NCBI RefSeq assembly: GCF_016899425.1
Contig: NZ_CP045996.1
Coordinates: forward strand, 434,001-498,000
Direction: 5' to 3'
Origin: Burkholderia sp. MS389
GTDB taxonomy: Bacteria > Pseudomonadota > Gammaproteobacteria > Burkholderiales > Burkholderiaceae
DNA: 64,000 bases
Below are positions 41,920-50,762 of this stretch, in pieces. A model generated the notes under the pieces. It made no database searches, had not been told where the DNA came from, and saw only the letters and a list, made by a program, of their open reading frames with translations. Made by a program: the position numbers and the translations under genes. How positions within the stretch are numbered: position 1 is the stretch's first letter; every line of letters begins with the position of its first letter.

Positions 41920-42882
41920 ATGAATCCTGCCCCGACGTCGTGGCTCCTGCTGATCGTCAGTCTGCCGACTTCCGGCGCGACTGCGCGCATGCGCATCTGG
42001 CGTACCGTCAAGGCGCTCGGCTGCGGCGCGTTGCGCGACGGTGCCTACCTGTTGCCCGCGCATGCCGAGCAGGCGGCGCAGTTGCGCGAGCTGGCCGACG
42101 ACGCGCGTAACGGCGACGGCCACGCGTGGCTGCTGGACGTCCATGCGGACGATCCCGCGGACGAACAAGCATACAAGTCGCTGTTCGATCGCGCGGGCGA
42201 TTACGCAGACTGGCTTGCCGAGCTTTCGGAGGCGCGCAAGGCGTTGTCCGATCTGGCGGCAGCCGATCTCAATCGCCTGCAACGCCGCCACGCGCGCACG
42301 TACGATGCCATTCGAAGCATCGATTTCTTTCCCGGCGAAACGTCGCTGCGCGCGCAGGCGCAATGGCGGGATTTCACCGCCGCGATCGAAGCGCGGCGCT
42401 CGCCCGGCGAGCCGCATGCCGCCCAACGCGGCATTCCCCGTCGCGACCCCGCGCAGTATCAGGGCAGGGTGTGGGCGACGCGCCGTCACCTGTGGGTCGA
42501 TCGCGTCGCCAGCGCGTGGCTGATTCGGCGTTTCATCGATCCGCATGCGCGCTTCGTGTGGCTGGACAACCTTGCCGATTGTCCGGCTGACGCGCTCGGC
42601 TTCGATTTCGACGGCGCGCCGTTCACGCATGTGGGCGATCGCGTGTCGTTCGAGGTCCTGGTCGCGAGCTTCGGGCTTGGCGACAACGACGGACTCGTCC
42701 GGCTGGGGGCCATGGTGCATGCGCTGGACGTGGGCGGCGCCACCGTGCCGGAAGCCGCCGGATTCGAGGCCATTCTCGCGGGCGCCCGCAAGCGTCTGGC
42801 CGACGACGATGCGTTGCTGATGGAGATCGGCGCGGTACTCGATTCGTTGTACGTGCATTTGCGCGGCAACCGCAAACCCTGA
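41920..42882 (+). CDS. chrB: Chromate resistance protein ChrB
   Basis: 320 aa. The N-terminal domain (about 1-130) begins MNPAPTSWLLLIVSLPTSG and continues with RIWRTVKALGCGALRDGAYLLP. The C-terminal domain (about 185-310), the ChrB_C fold, has the WATRRHLWVDRVASAWLIRRFIDP signature. ChrB acts as a chromate-responsive regulator or accessory factor for the ChrA exporter. An alternative GTG start lies ten codons upstream. The chrA gene follows after 19 bases, giving a chrB-chrA-chrB' operon. Confidence 0.9.
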   Translation: MNPAPTSWLLLIVSLPTSGATARMRIWRTVKALGCGALRDGAYLLPAHAEQAAQLRELADDARNGDGHAWLLDVHADDPADEQAYKSLFDRAGDYADWLAELSEARKALSDLAAADLNRLQRRHARTYDAIRSIDFFPGETSLRAQAQWRDFTAAIEARRSPGEPHAAQRGIPRRDPAQYQGRVWATRRHLWVDRVASAWLIRRFIDPHARFVWLDNLADCPADALGFDFDGAPFTHVGDRVSFEVLVASFGLGDNDGLVRLGAMVHALDVGGATVPEAAGFEAILAGARKRLADDDALLMEIGAVLDSLYVHLRGNRKP

Positions 42883-42901
42883 CCTCGCTGCCCGCCTCGA
42901 C

Positions 42902-44074
42902 ATGAATACACATCGCGACCGTCCGGCCTATACGCTGGGGCAACTGATCCTGTACTTCGCGTGGCTCGGCGCGACGGGTTTCGGCGGGCCGGTCGCGCTG
43001 GCCGGCTACATGCATCGGGACCTCGTGGACACGCGCCGCTGGATCGCGGACGCGGACTTCAAGGAAGGCCTGGCGCTCGCGCAGTTGGCTCCCGGCCCGC
43101 TTGCCGCGCAACTGGCGATCTATCTCGGCTACGTGCACTACCGGATCGTCGGCGCCACGATGGTCGGGATCGCGTTCGTGCTGCCGTCGTTTCTGATGGT
43201 GGTGCTGCTCGGCTACGCGTACACGCGCTTCGGCGGCCTGACGTGGATGCAGTCGGTGTTCTACGGCGTCGGCGCGGCGGTGATCGGCATCATCGCGATC
43301 AGCGCGCGCAAGCTGACCGCGAAAAGCATCGGTCGCGACAAGCTCCTTTGGGCGATCTATCTCGCGCTGGTCGCCGTGACGGTAATCACGGAATCCGAAG
43401 TGGCGTGGCTGTTTCTCGCGGCCGGCGTGCTCGTCTGGTTCACGCGCGCGCCGCCGAGGTGGTTGCGCCAGCGGCGCGTCAATGCGGCCGTGGCGTTGCC
43501 CGTGTCCGCCACCGGCGCATGGCTCGGTATCGTCGACTGGCCGCAGCTCGCGCAACTCGCCGTCTTCTTCGCGAAGGCGGGCGCGTTCGTGTTCGGCTCG
43601 GGGCTCGCGATCGTGCCGTTCCTCTATGGCGGCGTGGTCACCGAGCACCATTGGCTCAACGAGAAGCAGTTCGTCGACGCCGTGGCGGTCGCGATGATCA
43701 CGCCGGGCCCGGTCGTCATCACGGTCGGCTTCATCGGCTATCTGGTGGCGGGGCTGCCGGGCGCGTGCGTGGCGGCGGCCGGCACGTTCCTGCCGTGCTA
43801 TCTGTTCACGGTGTTGCCGGCGCCGTACTTCAAGAAGTACGGCAGGCTGCCGGCGATCCTGGCATTCGTCGACGGCGTGACGGCCGCGGCGGTCGGCGCG
43901 ATCACGGGATCGGTGATCGTGCTGGCCCGGCGTTCGATCGTCGACGTGCCCACCGCGTTGATGGCGCTCGCGACGATCGTGCTGCTGGTCAGGTTCAGGA
44001 AGCTGTCGGAGCCCATGGTCGTAGGCGGGGCCGCCGCGATCGGCCTGATCGTGTACCCGCTGTTGCATCACTGA
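42902..44074 (+). CDS. chrA: Chromate transporter ChrA
   Basis: 390 aa membrane protein of the CHR family made of two homologous halves of about six helices each. The first half has GATGFGGPVALAGYMHRDLV and LAQLAPGPLAAQLAIYLG; the second has KAGAFVFGSGLAIVPFL and AVAMITPGPVVITVGFIGYL. The paired PGP motifs are the family hallmark. ChrA lowers cytoplasmic chromate, giving resistance. It lies in the middle of the chr operon, 14 bases before the next gene. Confidence 0.94.
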   Translation: MNTHRDRPAYTLGQLILYFAWLGATGFGGPVALAGYMHRDLVDTRRWIADADFKEGLALAQLAPGPLAAQLAIYLGYVHYRIVGATMVGIAFVLPSFLMVVLLGYAYTRFGGLTWMQSVFYGVGAAVIGIIAISARKLTAKSIGRDKLLWAIYLALVAVTVITESEVAWLFLAAGVLVWFTRAPPRWLRQRRVNAAVALPVSATGAWLGIVDWPQLAQLAVFFAKAGAFVFGSGLAIVPFLYGGVVTEHHWLNEKQFVDAVAVAMITPGPVVITVGFIGYLVAGLPGACVAAAGTFLPCYLFTVLPAPYFKKYGRLPAILAFVDGVTAAAVGAITGSVIVLARRSIVDVPTALMALATIVLLVRFRKLSEPMVVGGAAAIGLIVYPLLHH

Positions 44075-44088
44075 TCGTGGAGGCCGCC

Positions 44089-44550
44089 ATGCAATGGATT
44101 ACGCGACAACGTCCGAAAATCGACCGGGTGGCGTGCCCCTGGCTCATTGCCCGTTTTATCGACGAGACGCCCGAATTTCTGTACGTCCCGCCGGGCGACG
44201 TGCTGCGGATCGCCGACGAGACCGGGGCGATTCCGTACGACATTCCGGGCGTGGAGTTGACGCACGTCGGCGAGCAATGCAGCTTCGACGCGTTTCTCGA
44301 CAAGTATGGTCTGGCTGACGATCGGGCGTTGCAGCACATGGCCCGCATCATTCGCGGCGCGGATACGTCGCGGCTCGACCTGACGCCGCAGTCGAGCGGC
44401 CTTTATGCGATTTCGCTCGGACTGTCGGACATGTTTGCCGACGATCACGCCATGTTGGAGCACGGTCTCGTCATGTACGACGCGCTGTATGCGTGGTGCA
44501 GGCATTGTCAGGCCGAAGCCCATGCATGGCCGCCGAAGATGGCGGAGTGA
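44089..44550 (+). CDS. ChrB C-terminal-domain protein
   Basis: 153 aa, a stand-alone ChrB_C domain with no N-terminal regulator part. MQWITRQRPKIDRVACPWLIARFID is the counterpart of the WVDRVASAWLIRRFID segment in the full ChrB two genes upstream. It has a GTGGAGG ribosome binding site and ends the chr operon. The domain recurs in many chromate operons as a separate accessory protein. The two cysteines near the end (WCRHC) could bind metal. Role in chromate handling is inferred from context. Confidence 0.85.
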   Translation: MQWITRQRPKIDRVACPWLIARFIDETPEFLYVPPGDVLRIADETGAIPYDIPGVELTHVGEQCSFDAFLDKYGLADDRALQHMARIIRGADTSRLDLTPQSSGLYAISLGLSDMFADDHAMLEHGLVMYDALYAWCRHCQAEAHAWPPKMAE

Positions 44551-44582
44551 CGACGCGGGGAATGGCGGATTCGACGGATGAA

Positions 44583-44608
44583 AAAATGCCCGCGATGCGC
44601 GGGCATTT
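44583..44608 (-). terminator. Intrinsic terminator after the small lipoprotein gene
   Basis: A perfect 11-bp stem (AAATGCCCGCG/CGCGGGCATTT) with a 3-base loop is followed on the minus strand by a run of six T. It starts immediately after the lipoprotein stop codon at 44,611. On the plus strand it could also stop transcripts of the chr operon, but without a T-run. Confidence 0.85.
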
Positions 44609-44610
44609 CG

Positions 44611-44772
44611 TCAACAGTTGCCTTTCTTGGCCTGTCCCGGCGGACAGAATCCATTCCCCGGCCCGCCTTGCGGCGCGACCACGACCGGTGGGCCCGGAAC
44701 ATAGGCGACGCACCCGCTGAGCGCGCCCACCATGCTCGCCGCTGCGAGCACTGCGATCACCCCTTTTTTCAC
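44611..44772 (-). CDS. Small lipoprotein, 53 aa
   Basis: GTG start with a GGGAGA ribosome binding site. The first residues MKKGVIAVLAAASMVGALSGC are a textbook lipoprotein signal with lipobox LSGC. The mature part is only about 33 residues, rich in Pro, Gly and Val (VPGPPVVVAPQGGPG), ending in a Cys-containing tail (FCPPGQAKKGNC). It has its own intrinsic terminator. The two Cys could form a disulfide. Function unknown; such tiny lipoproteins are widespread in Burkholderia and are often missed by gene callers. Confidence 0.75.
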   Translation of the reverse strand: MKKGVIAVLAAASMVGALSGCVAYVPGPPVVVAPQGGPGNGFCPPGQAKKGNC

Positions 44773-44791
44773 TTCGTTCTCCCGTTGGTAG

Positions 44792-44813
44792 GAAAGGGCC
44801 GTTCGGCCCTTTC
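44792..44813 (-). terminator. Candidate terminator after the DUF4382 gene
   Basis: A 9-bp stem GAAAGGGCC/GGCCCTTTC with a 4-base loop lies 18 bases downstream of the DUF4382 stop codon on the minus strand and before the small lipoprotein gene. Only a short T-tract belongs to the stem itself, so it may be partial and allow some read-through. Confidence 0.6.
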
Positions 44814-44831
44814 GATGATGCGGTCAGCGCG

Positions 44832-45989
44832 TCAGAAACTGAAGTTGACGTTGGACTGACTGGTCGTTGCGTTCACGTTGGCCGACTGGGTCGCGCCCGA
44901 TGCCGCGTCGGCCTCGATCGTGTATTGGCCTGCGGCGGCCGGCGCCGCGGCCAGCGTGACCGGCAGCGAGCCCGAGTAGGTGCCGACGATCGGTGCAGCC
45001 ACGGGCACGGACAGCGCATAGGCGCCGGTGTCCATGTTCGCGTTGATCGACGTGATCTCGTACGCGTTCGCGTCGATCGTCTGCGGCGCGCGCACGAAGG
45101 CGTTCGCGCTTGCGGTGACCGTACCGCTGACGGTGCTCATCGTCGAGGCCGGCAGCGTGATCGGTGCGGCGGACGCCGACACCGCCGTGGTCGCGTTCAC
45201 GACCACCGGAACCGAGCGGACGATGCCCGACGCGAAGTTGTTCTGCACGATCACGACATCGTAGTTGCCCTGCGTCGAGCTCTGGATCAGCGGCGACAGC
45301 ACGAACTTCCCGGAGCTGTCGGCCACCGTGCCGCGGACGACCTTGCCGCCTTGTTCGGCATAGACGGTCGCGCCGGCTTCGGCGGAGGCGACGTAACCGG
45401 AGATCGCGCCGCTCACGACGGTCGGGATCGCGGTGACGACGGGTTTCAGCGCGTACGAGCCGTTGCCGCGCTGGACGATCGACTTGCATGCGTTGAAGTC
45501 GAGCACGAGATCGACGAGGGTGTTGGGCTGGACCGTGAACGGCTGGATGATCTTGTAACCGCTTTGCGTCGCGCTCGGCGTGGCGAGCGCCTGTTCGGTG
45601 CCGCCCGTCGGGACGACGGAGTTGGCGAGGGTGTTGCCTTGGTTCTGCGCGAGCACGAGCCTGACTTGCTGATACTGGCCTGCAGGCAGTGCGGTCTGGC
45701 CGAGATCGGCGAGCACGCCGTTGGTCAGCGACAGCAGGTCGATCTTCTGCGGCGTCGCGAGGGAAACGGTCGACCAGCCGGCGTCGTTGTCATTGGCGTT
45801 CGCGTTGGCGTTGACGCGGACTTGCGAGACGGTGACGTACACGTGGTCGAAGCCGCACGATGGCGCATCCGTCATCGCGACGTGCAGCGTACCGGTTTGC
45901 GTGCCGCCACCGTCGTCGCCGCCGCCGCAACCGGCGAGAATGAATGGTACGAAGGCAGCGCACAGGGCGCTCTTGATCATGTTGTTCAT
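44832..45989 (-). CDS. DUF4382 family lipoprotein
   Basis: 385 aa. The signal peptide has lipobox LAGC followed by a GGG-rich linker. A DUF4382 domain (about 30-180) shows GTLHVAMTDAPSCGFDHVYVTVSQVRV and the conserved KIDLLSLTNGVLADLG. The C-terminal half is Ala/Thr/Val-rich beta-sandwich-like repeats (SGAISGYV, then SGTVTASANAF), reminiscent of carboxypeptidase-regulatory-like folds. A GGGGG-type ribosome binding site precedes the ATG. Expected to be anchored to the outer membrane, facing the periplasm or surface. Function unknown. Confidence 0.88.
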   Translation of the reverse strand: MNNMIKSALCAAFVPFILAGCGGGDDGGGTQTGTLHVAMTDAPSCGFDHVYVTVSQVRVNANANANDNDAGWSTVSLATPQKIDLLSLTNGVLADLGQTALPAGQYQQVRLVLAQNQGNTLANSVVPTGGTEQALATPSATQSGYKIIQPFTVQPNTLVDLVLDFNACKSIVQRGNGSYALKPVVTAIPTVVSGAISGYVASAEAGATVYAEQGGKVVRGTVADSSGKFVLSPLIQSSTQGNYDVVIVQNNFASGIVRSVPVVVNATTAVSASAAPITLPASTMSTVSGTVTASANAFVRAPQTIDANAYEITSINANMDTGAYALSVPVAAPIVGTYSGSLPVTLAAAPAAAGQYTIEADAASGATQSANVNATTSQSNVNFSF

Positions 45990-46332
45990 ATGTCACCCCC
46001 AGTGGGATCGTTATTGTGGGTGACGGAAGAATAGCCGGGCCGTAGCTCACTATCTGGGTAACTTTGAAACGAACGGTAACTATTTGTTAGGTCGGTCAGT
46101 TTTTTCCGGGATTGATGTCGCAGCGGCGCGCGCCGGGGGTGGCGAGGGGCGATTGCTTCCTGCGGAGGCGGGAGCCGGCTCTTTTGTCAGACGTTAGCAG
46201 CGCCGAGTTGGGCGCGGGATTCCATGAAGCTGACCATGACGGCAGCCGCAGTGGCATGTGCCATCGACGTCGCGTCCAGCGCGGAGTCGGGCGGCTCGGC
46301 TGGATCGCCCGTTCCCCGCTATGGGCGAGGCA
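45990..46332. other. Intergenic stretch, no gene supported
   Basis: It lies between the leftward panE-like gene end and the leftward DUF4382 gene start, so it contains the latter's promoter. Frames crossing it are short and lack ribosome binding sites. No terminator with a T-run was found. Confidence 0.4.
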
Positions 46333-47229
46333 TTAACCCGGACCATCGCTCGCGGCCGCGAGAAGCGGCACGACCAGATCGCTGATCGGCGTCGGAATGC
46401 CGTGCGTGCGTCCGTATCGCTGCACGACGCCATTCCGGCAGTCCCATTCGAGCGGACGGTTGCCTTGCCGGTCGGCAAGAATCGACGTTCCCAAATCGGG
46501 CGGAAAGCCGTGGAATCCATCGACGATCTCCTGCGGCACTTCATCGCCGAGCTTCGCCCCCTCCGCACGCGCGACCTCGAGACATTCCCGCAAGTACGCG
46601 AGCGACAGGTCGGTGATGTCGCTTCGCGCGAACATGCCGGCGCGGCGACCGGTCAGTACCATCAGCCCCGCCACCGCGTTCTGCAACAGCTTGCGCCACG
46701 CGAGCGAGATGAAATCGTCCGCCACCTCGGGCGAGCATCGCGTGCCGCGCAAAGCCGAAACCACCACGTCGCTCGCGGGCGTATCGGGCAGCGTGAGCCG
46801 AGGCTTGCCGCGCAGCCACACCGACGTGCCCGATTCGCGTTGCGCGGGAAACCAGACGATCGACGGCACGATCGTGGCGCCGGCCGCATACGGCGCGAAG
46901 GCGGCTTTCTGCTCGACGCCGTTTTGCAGCACGCAGACGACGGTATTCGTATCGCATAGCGCGGAGACCCACGGTGCCGCACTCGGTATCTGCGTCGACT
47001 TGACCGCGACGAACACGAGATCGAACCGTTGGTCGACCGCTTGCGGATCGGTCAGCACGGGCCCGGGCACGACGATCTCGCCGCCGTCGAAGCGCAACGT
47101 CAACTGCGCGTGCGCCGAGCGGCCGCAGATCACCGGCGTGCGGCCGGCTTCATGAAGGGCCGCGGCGACGGTCGTTCCGATTGCACCGGGACCGACGAGA
47201 GCGACGCTCGGATAGTCAGGCTTCGTCAT
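46333..47229 (-). CDS. Ketopantoate reductase family (PanE/ApbA) oxidoreductase
   Basis: 298 aa. The N-terminal Rossmann motif is ALVGPGAIGTTVA. The conserved AVKSTQ lysine segment follows, then the family KLLQNAVAG motif (Lys and Asn) in the C-terminal helical domain, and a closing EWDCRNGVVQRYGRTHGIPTP. PanE reduces 2-dehydropantoate with NADPH in pantothenate synthesis, but paralogues next to transporters often act on other 2-keto acids. The start MTKPDY has an AGGA element; it overlaps the end of the upstream MFS gene by 14 bases, so the two are coupled. Confidence 0.85.
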   Translation of the reverse strand: MTKPDYPSVALVGPGAIGTTVAAALHEAGRTPVICGRSAHAQLTLRFDGGEIVVPGPVLTDPQAVDQRFDLVFVAVKSTQIPSAAPWVSALCDTNTVVCVLQNGVEQKAAFAPYAAGATIVPSIVWFPAQRESGTSVWLRGKPRLTLPDTPASDVVVSALRGTRCSPEVADDFISLAWRKLLQNAVAGLMVLTGRRAGMFARSDITDLSLAYLRECLEVARAEGAKLGDEVPQEIVDGFHGFPPDLGTSILADRQGNRPLEWDCRNGVVQRYGRTHGIPTPISDLVVPLLAAASDGPG

Positions 47230-48445
47230 GGCGTTCATCCTGTGAGTGGTCTGTCAGATGCGGGCGCAGTGCGAGAGCGAGCGGAAAAATCGCCAGCGCG
47301 GTCAACGCGGTCGCATACGTGGCGCCGTGCACACCGATCCGGTCGCCGAGGAAACCGTAGAGGACGGGCGAGATCGCGCCCGATGCGATCGTCCCGGTAT
47401 AGAAAATCGCGAATGCGCGCTCGGTGCGCTCGGGCGCGGACATCTCCGGGACGGTTCCGTACAGCACCGACGACGTGCCGTTGAGCATCATGCCCAGAAT
47501 CGGCAGCAGCACCATGGTAAGCGTCAACGGAAGATAGATCACCGCGACGATGCACGCGGCCGTACCGCCCTCGGTGAGCAGCACCGTCCTCACCGTCCCC
47601 ATCCGCGCACCGAGCCAGCCGCACATGAATTTGCCGGCCGCACCGCCAATGAAAACGAGTGCAAGCGCCGTTCCCAGCAGTTGCGGCGAAACGCCCTTTG
47701 CCTTCAGCAGGAAAGGCAGGAAGGTAAGCAGTCCCATGCGTACGGCCGTATCGAGCACGCCGATGGAAAACAGCGCGGAGAATCCGCCTCTCCCTGTGCC
47801 ACTGCGTCGAGCGTGCGCTTGCTCTTTTGCCGTCGTTTGCGCGGCGGCGCGCGGCACGGCGGGAAACCACAGCGCGATGCCGGCGGCCACGACGCAGCCC
47901 AGCCCGGCGACGATCCATAGCGCATGACGCCACGGCATCATGGTCACGAGCAGCGAAATGGCGGCCGGCAGCGCGGATTTCCCCAGATCGCCGGAAAAGT
48001 TGTAGATGCTCAGCGGACCTCTCGCGTCGCGCCCATAGACGCGGGAGACGGCGCCCGACGCGATCGGATGCTGCGTGCTGGAGCCGACGCCCGAGATCGC
48101 GAGCGCGACGCCCAGCCCGAGCAGGCCGCCGGACATGCCCGCGATCGCATAGCCGAGCGCGGCGAGCAGCGTACCGATTGCGAGCGTCGCGCCGCTGCCC
48201 AGACGTTGCGCGACACGCCCCGCGGACAACTGCAGCGTTGCCATCGTGCCCGCATAGACGCCGCGCAGGATAGCCAGGGCCGCGAAGTCGAGCCCGAATT
48301 CCGACTGCCACACGGGTAGCAGCGCGTAGATCATGTCCGTATAGCCGTCGTGTATGGCGTGCGCAACGCAGGAGAGCCACAGCACGCGCGGCCTCGACGG
48401 TGCAGTCTCTCGCGCGACGGGCGGGGAAAAAACGGGCAAGCGCAT
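47216..48445 (-). CDS. MFS transporter (fosmidomycin-resistance-like)
   Basis: 409 aa with twelve predicted helices. Features of the Fsr-like exporter group are visible: HAIHDGYTDMIYALLPVWQ in helix 1 and SIYNFSGDLGKSALPA in the middle of the first half. A charged loop (about 200-220) separates the two six-helix halves. The start MRLPVF was chosen because GGAGAGA lies at correct spacing; a start two codons upstream would abut it. Translationally coupled to the panE-like gene and divergent from a LysR regulator, it probably exports a small acid or drug. Substrate unknown. Confidence 0.87.
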   Translation of the reverse strand: MRLPVFSPPVARETAPSRPRVLWLSCVAHAIHDGYTDMIYALLPVWQSEFGLDFAALAILRGVYAGTMATLQLSAGRVAQRLGSGATLAIGTLLAALGYAIAGMSGGLLGLGVALAISGVGSSTQHPIASGAVSRVYGRDARGPLSIYNFSGDLGKSALPAAISLLVTMMPWRHALWIVAGLGCVVAAGIALWFPAVPRAAAQTTAKEQAHARRSGTGRGGFSALFSIGVLDTAVRMGLLTFLPFLLKAKGVSPQLLGTALALVFIGGAAGKFMCGWLGARMGTVRTVLLTEGGTAACIVAVIYLPLTLTMVLLPILGMMLNGTSSVLYGTVPEMSAPERTERAFAIFYTGTIASGAISPVLYGFLGDRIGVHGATYATALTALAIFPLALALRPHLTDHSQDERHDEA

Positions 48446-48583
48446 TGTCATTCTCTCCGTACGAGCGATGCATGGAAGGCGCTCGCGGTGTGGTTTTCAG
48501 GCTCGACGTGGCAATTTTATGACCGGGATGTCAGGCATTTCAATTGAGCTAAAATCCCGTCAACAGAGAGAAAAAGTCACGTC
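48446..48583. promoter_or_regulatory. Divergent promoter region between MFS and LysR genes
   Basis: This 138-base gap is where a LysR regulator would bind to control both itself and the divergent operon. It contains an 8-bp perfect palindrome TCAATTGA (48540-48547) close to the LysR start. A T-N11-A LysR box could be drawn in several registers, so the exact operator is not assigned. Confidence 0.4.
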
Positions 48584-49516
48584 ATGGACGAAAGCCGAGG
48601 TGCTTCGACGCACCGGGACGAACTCCCCCCGCTCAATGCGCTGCGCGCTTTCGATGCGGTTGCGCGGCACGGCAGCTTCGCCGGCGCCGCGGCGGAACTG
48701 CACGTCACCCATTGGGCCGTCGGAAAACAGATCCGGTTGCTGGAGGACTGGTTCGGCCTGCCGTTGTTCGATCGTCGTCCGCGTGGCGTCGTGCTCACCG
48801 ACGAAGGGGCCGCGTTGCTGAGCGACGTCAGCCACGCGTTCGAGCGCCTCGGCACCGCGGTGGTGCGGCTGCGCCACAATCCGTTCGCGCACCGGATATC
48901 AGGCGTCGTGCGGGTGAACGTGCCGATGAGCTTTGCGCTGTGCTGGCTGCTGCCGCGGCTCGCCGATTTCCATGCGCGGTACCCCGACATCGACGTCAGG
49001 GTGTCGACGACGTCGCGCAAGCTGCGCTATGTCGCCGATGCGTTCGATATCGGCGTTCGCTCCGGTCCCGAGCAAGGCGCGGGCGTCGTCTCGCGTTCGT
49101 TGATGCCCGACCCGCGTGTGCCGGCTTGCAATCCCGCCTTGCTGCGCCAGCATCCGATACAGAGCGTGACCGACCTGCGTCATCACACGCTGCTGCATTC
49201 GGCCACGACGCGTTCCGCGTGGTCGCACTGGTTGAAGGAAGCGGGTGCGCCCGATCTGCGCGCCGCGCGCCACGTCGAATTCGATCACGTGAATCTTCAG
49301 CTGGGCGCGGCGATCGAGGGACTCGGCGTGGCGTTGGCATCGCTGCCGCTGATCGGGCGCGATCTTGCCGAAGGGCGCCTCGTGTGTCCCATCGCATCGC
49401 CCGTCTGGCGTGCCGACGACTACATGCTGGTGACGAACGCCGATCGCGCCGACGATGCGGCCGTGTCCGCGTTCGAGGCGTGGATGGAAGGCATGGCGAG
49501 TCAGGAGGGCGGCTAG
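48584..49516 (+). CDS. LysR-family transcriptional regulator (GcvA-like)
   Basis: 310 aa. The winged helix-turn-helix is at about 17-75 (LNALRAFDAVARHGSFAGAA, then LTDEGAALL). The effector domain follows from about 100 (ISGVVRVNVPMSFALCWLLP). The LPPLNALRAFDAVARHGS opening and the HTLLHSATTRSAW segment are typical of the GcvA/AmpR-like subgroup. A GAGAG element precedes the ATG. Divergent from the MFS-panE pair, which it most likely controls in response to a small-molecule effector. Confidence 0.9.
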   Translation: MDESRGASTHRDELPPLNALRAFDAVARHGSFAGAAAELHVTHWAVGKQIRLLEDWFGLPLFDRRPRGVVLTDEGAALLSDVSHAFERLGTAVVRLRHNPFAHRISGVVRVNVPMSFALCWLLPRLADFHARYPDIDVRVSTTSRKLRYVADAFDIGVRSGPEQGAGVVSRSLMPDPRVPACNPALLRQHPIQSVTDLRHHTLLHSATTRSAWSHWLKEAGAPDLRAARHVEFDHVNLQLGAAIEGLGVALASLPLIGRDLAEGRLVCPIASPVWRADDYMLVTNADRADDAAVSAFEAWMEGMASQEGG

Positions 49517-49542
49517 GTTCGCCGATCAGGCCGGGCGAGGTA

Positions 49543-49578
49543 CGACACCGGAGCCATGCCGCCACTGCTCCGGTGTCG
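49543..49578. terminator. Bidirectional hairpin between LysR and porin genes
   Basis: A perfect 12-bp inverted repeat (CGACACCGGAGC/GCTCCGGTGTCG) with a 12-base loop lies between two converging genes, 12 bases downstream of the porin stop and 26 bases downstream of the LysR stop. An outer 7-bp pair (TCGCCGA/TCGGCGA) can extend it. No T-run follows in either direction, so the strength of termination is uncertain. Confidence 0.55.
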
Positions 49579-49589
49579 CGAGTCGGCGA

Positions 49590-50762
49590 TCAGAAGCCGT
49601 GGAACATGCCGATGTTGACCTGAACCTGGTTGCCGCCCGACGACGTGTTGCCGAAGTCGGCAGCGGAAGCCTGCGCACCCTTCGCATGCACGTAGGCGCC
49701 CATCGCATACAGCGCGGTACTCTTCGACAGCGAGTACGTCGCACCCAGCGACACCTGGTTGATCGAGGCCATCGTGCGACCCTCGGCCGCTTGCGTGGGC
49801 GTGGCTGCGGAACCGTAGACATACGTGTAGCCGGTCGCCAGCGACAGCGCCGGCGTGACGCGGTACTGCAGCAGCGCACCGAGCACGTTGAAGTGGATTG
49901 ACGGCTGGCCATCGTTGCCCTTGTACTGGGCGTTCGAGTAGCGCAGCCCGGCCGTGTACGGACCGACCTCGTATTGCGCGGCGACTTGCGCGATGCCCGC
50001 GCTCTTGAACGCATTGCCGCCGTTGTAGCCCGAACTCGGATAGCCGAGCGCGCCGCCGAAACTCGGTTGGGCGGTTGCGTTCACCCATCCGTTCTCGCCC
50101 TGGTTGGCCGCACGGAAGTAGCCGCCGGCGACCGTCAGGCCACCTTGAGCGTAGGTCGCGGCCGCCGACCACGATTGCCCCGAACCCGTTGCACCGGCCA
50201 CGCCGCCGAACGAGTACGCGGCTTCGGCCTGGAAGCCGTGGATGATCGGCGAAATGTACTTCACCGCGTTGTTCTGGTTCGTCGTGTTGTCGTTGTTGTC
50301 GACGTCGCCCGGCGTCGAGAAGGTCGACGCCGAAATGGCGTCGCCCGTCAGGACCTGAACCATTTCCGTCACGGCGTCGAGCTGGCGCCCCATGCGCAAC
50401 GCGCCGTACTGATTGGACGCGAGGCCCACGTACGCCTGGCGGTTGAACAGCGAACGCGTGTTACCGATCGGCCCCTGGCCGCCGATGCCGCCCGTCCCGA
50501 TGTTGAAACCATTCTCGATCTTGAATACCGCCTGCAGGCCGCCGCCGAGATCCTCCTGGCCCCTGAGGCCCCACTTGTTCGAACCCGAGGCGCCGCCATC
50601 GAGACCGTACCGACTGTGGCCATTGATGTTCGACGTGTAACCGATACCTGCATCGAGCATGCCGTACAGGGTGATCGACGACTGTGCCATTGCTGCCGAC
50701 GATGCTGCGAAGGCGGCAACAGCGATAACGCTGATGTTGATTTTTTTGTTTTTCATCTGCAT
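49590..50762 (-). CDS. Gram-negative porin (Burkholderia OmpC-like)
   Basis: 390 aa. The signal peptide ends at AMAQ (about residue 27), followed by the standard first strand SSITLYGMLDAGIGYTSN. Sixteen-stranded general porin features include SNKWGLRGQEDLGGG, FNRQAYVGLASNQYG and the C-terminal terminal phenylalanine (MFHGF), which signals beta-barrel assembly. It would form trimers in the outer membrane for diffusion of small solutes. Two ATGs lie two codons apart and neither has a clear Shine-Dalgarno; the upstream one is used. Confidence 0.93.
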   Translation of the reverse strand: MQMKNKKINISVIAVAAFAASSAAMAQSSITLYGMLDAGIGYTSNINGHSRYGLDGGASGSNKWGLRGQEDLGGGLQAVFKIENGFNIGTGGIGGQGPIGNTRSLFNRQAYVGLASNQYGALRMGRQLDAVTEMVQVLTGDAISASTFSTPGDVDNNDNTTNQNNAVKYISPIIHGFQAEAAYSFGGVAGATGSGQSWSAAATYAQGGLTVAGGYFRAANQGENGWVNATAQPSFGGALGYPSSGYNGGNAFKSAGIAQVAAQYEVGPYTAGLRYSNAQYKGNDGQPSIHFNVLGALLQYRVTPALSLATGYTYVYGSAATPTQAAEGRTMASINQVSLGATYSLSKSTALYAMGAYVHAKGAQASAADFGNTSSGGNQVQVNIGMFHGF

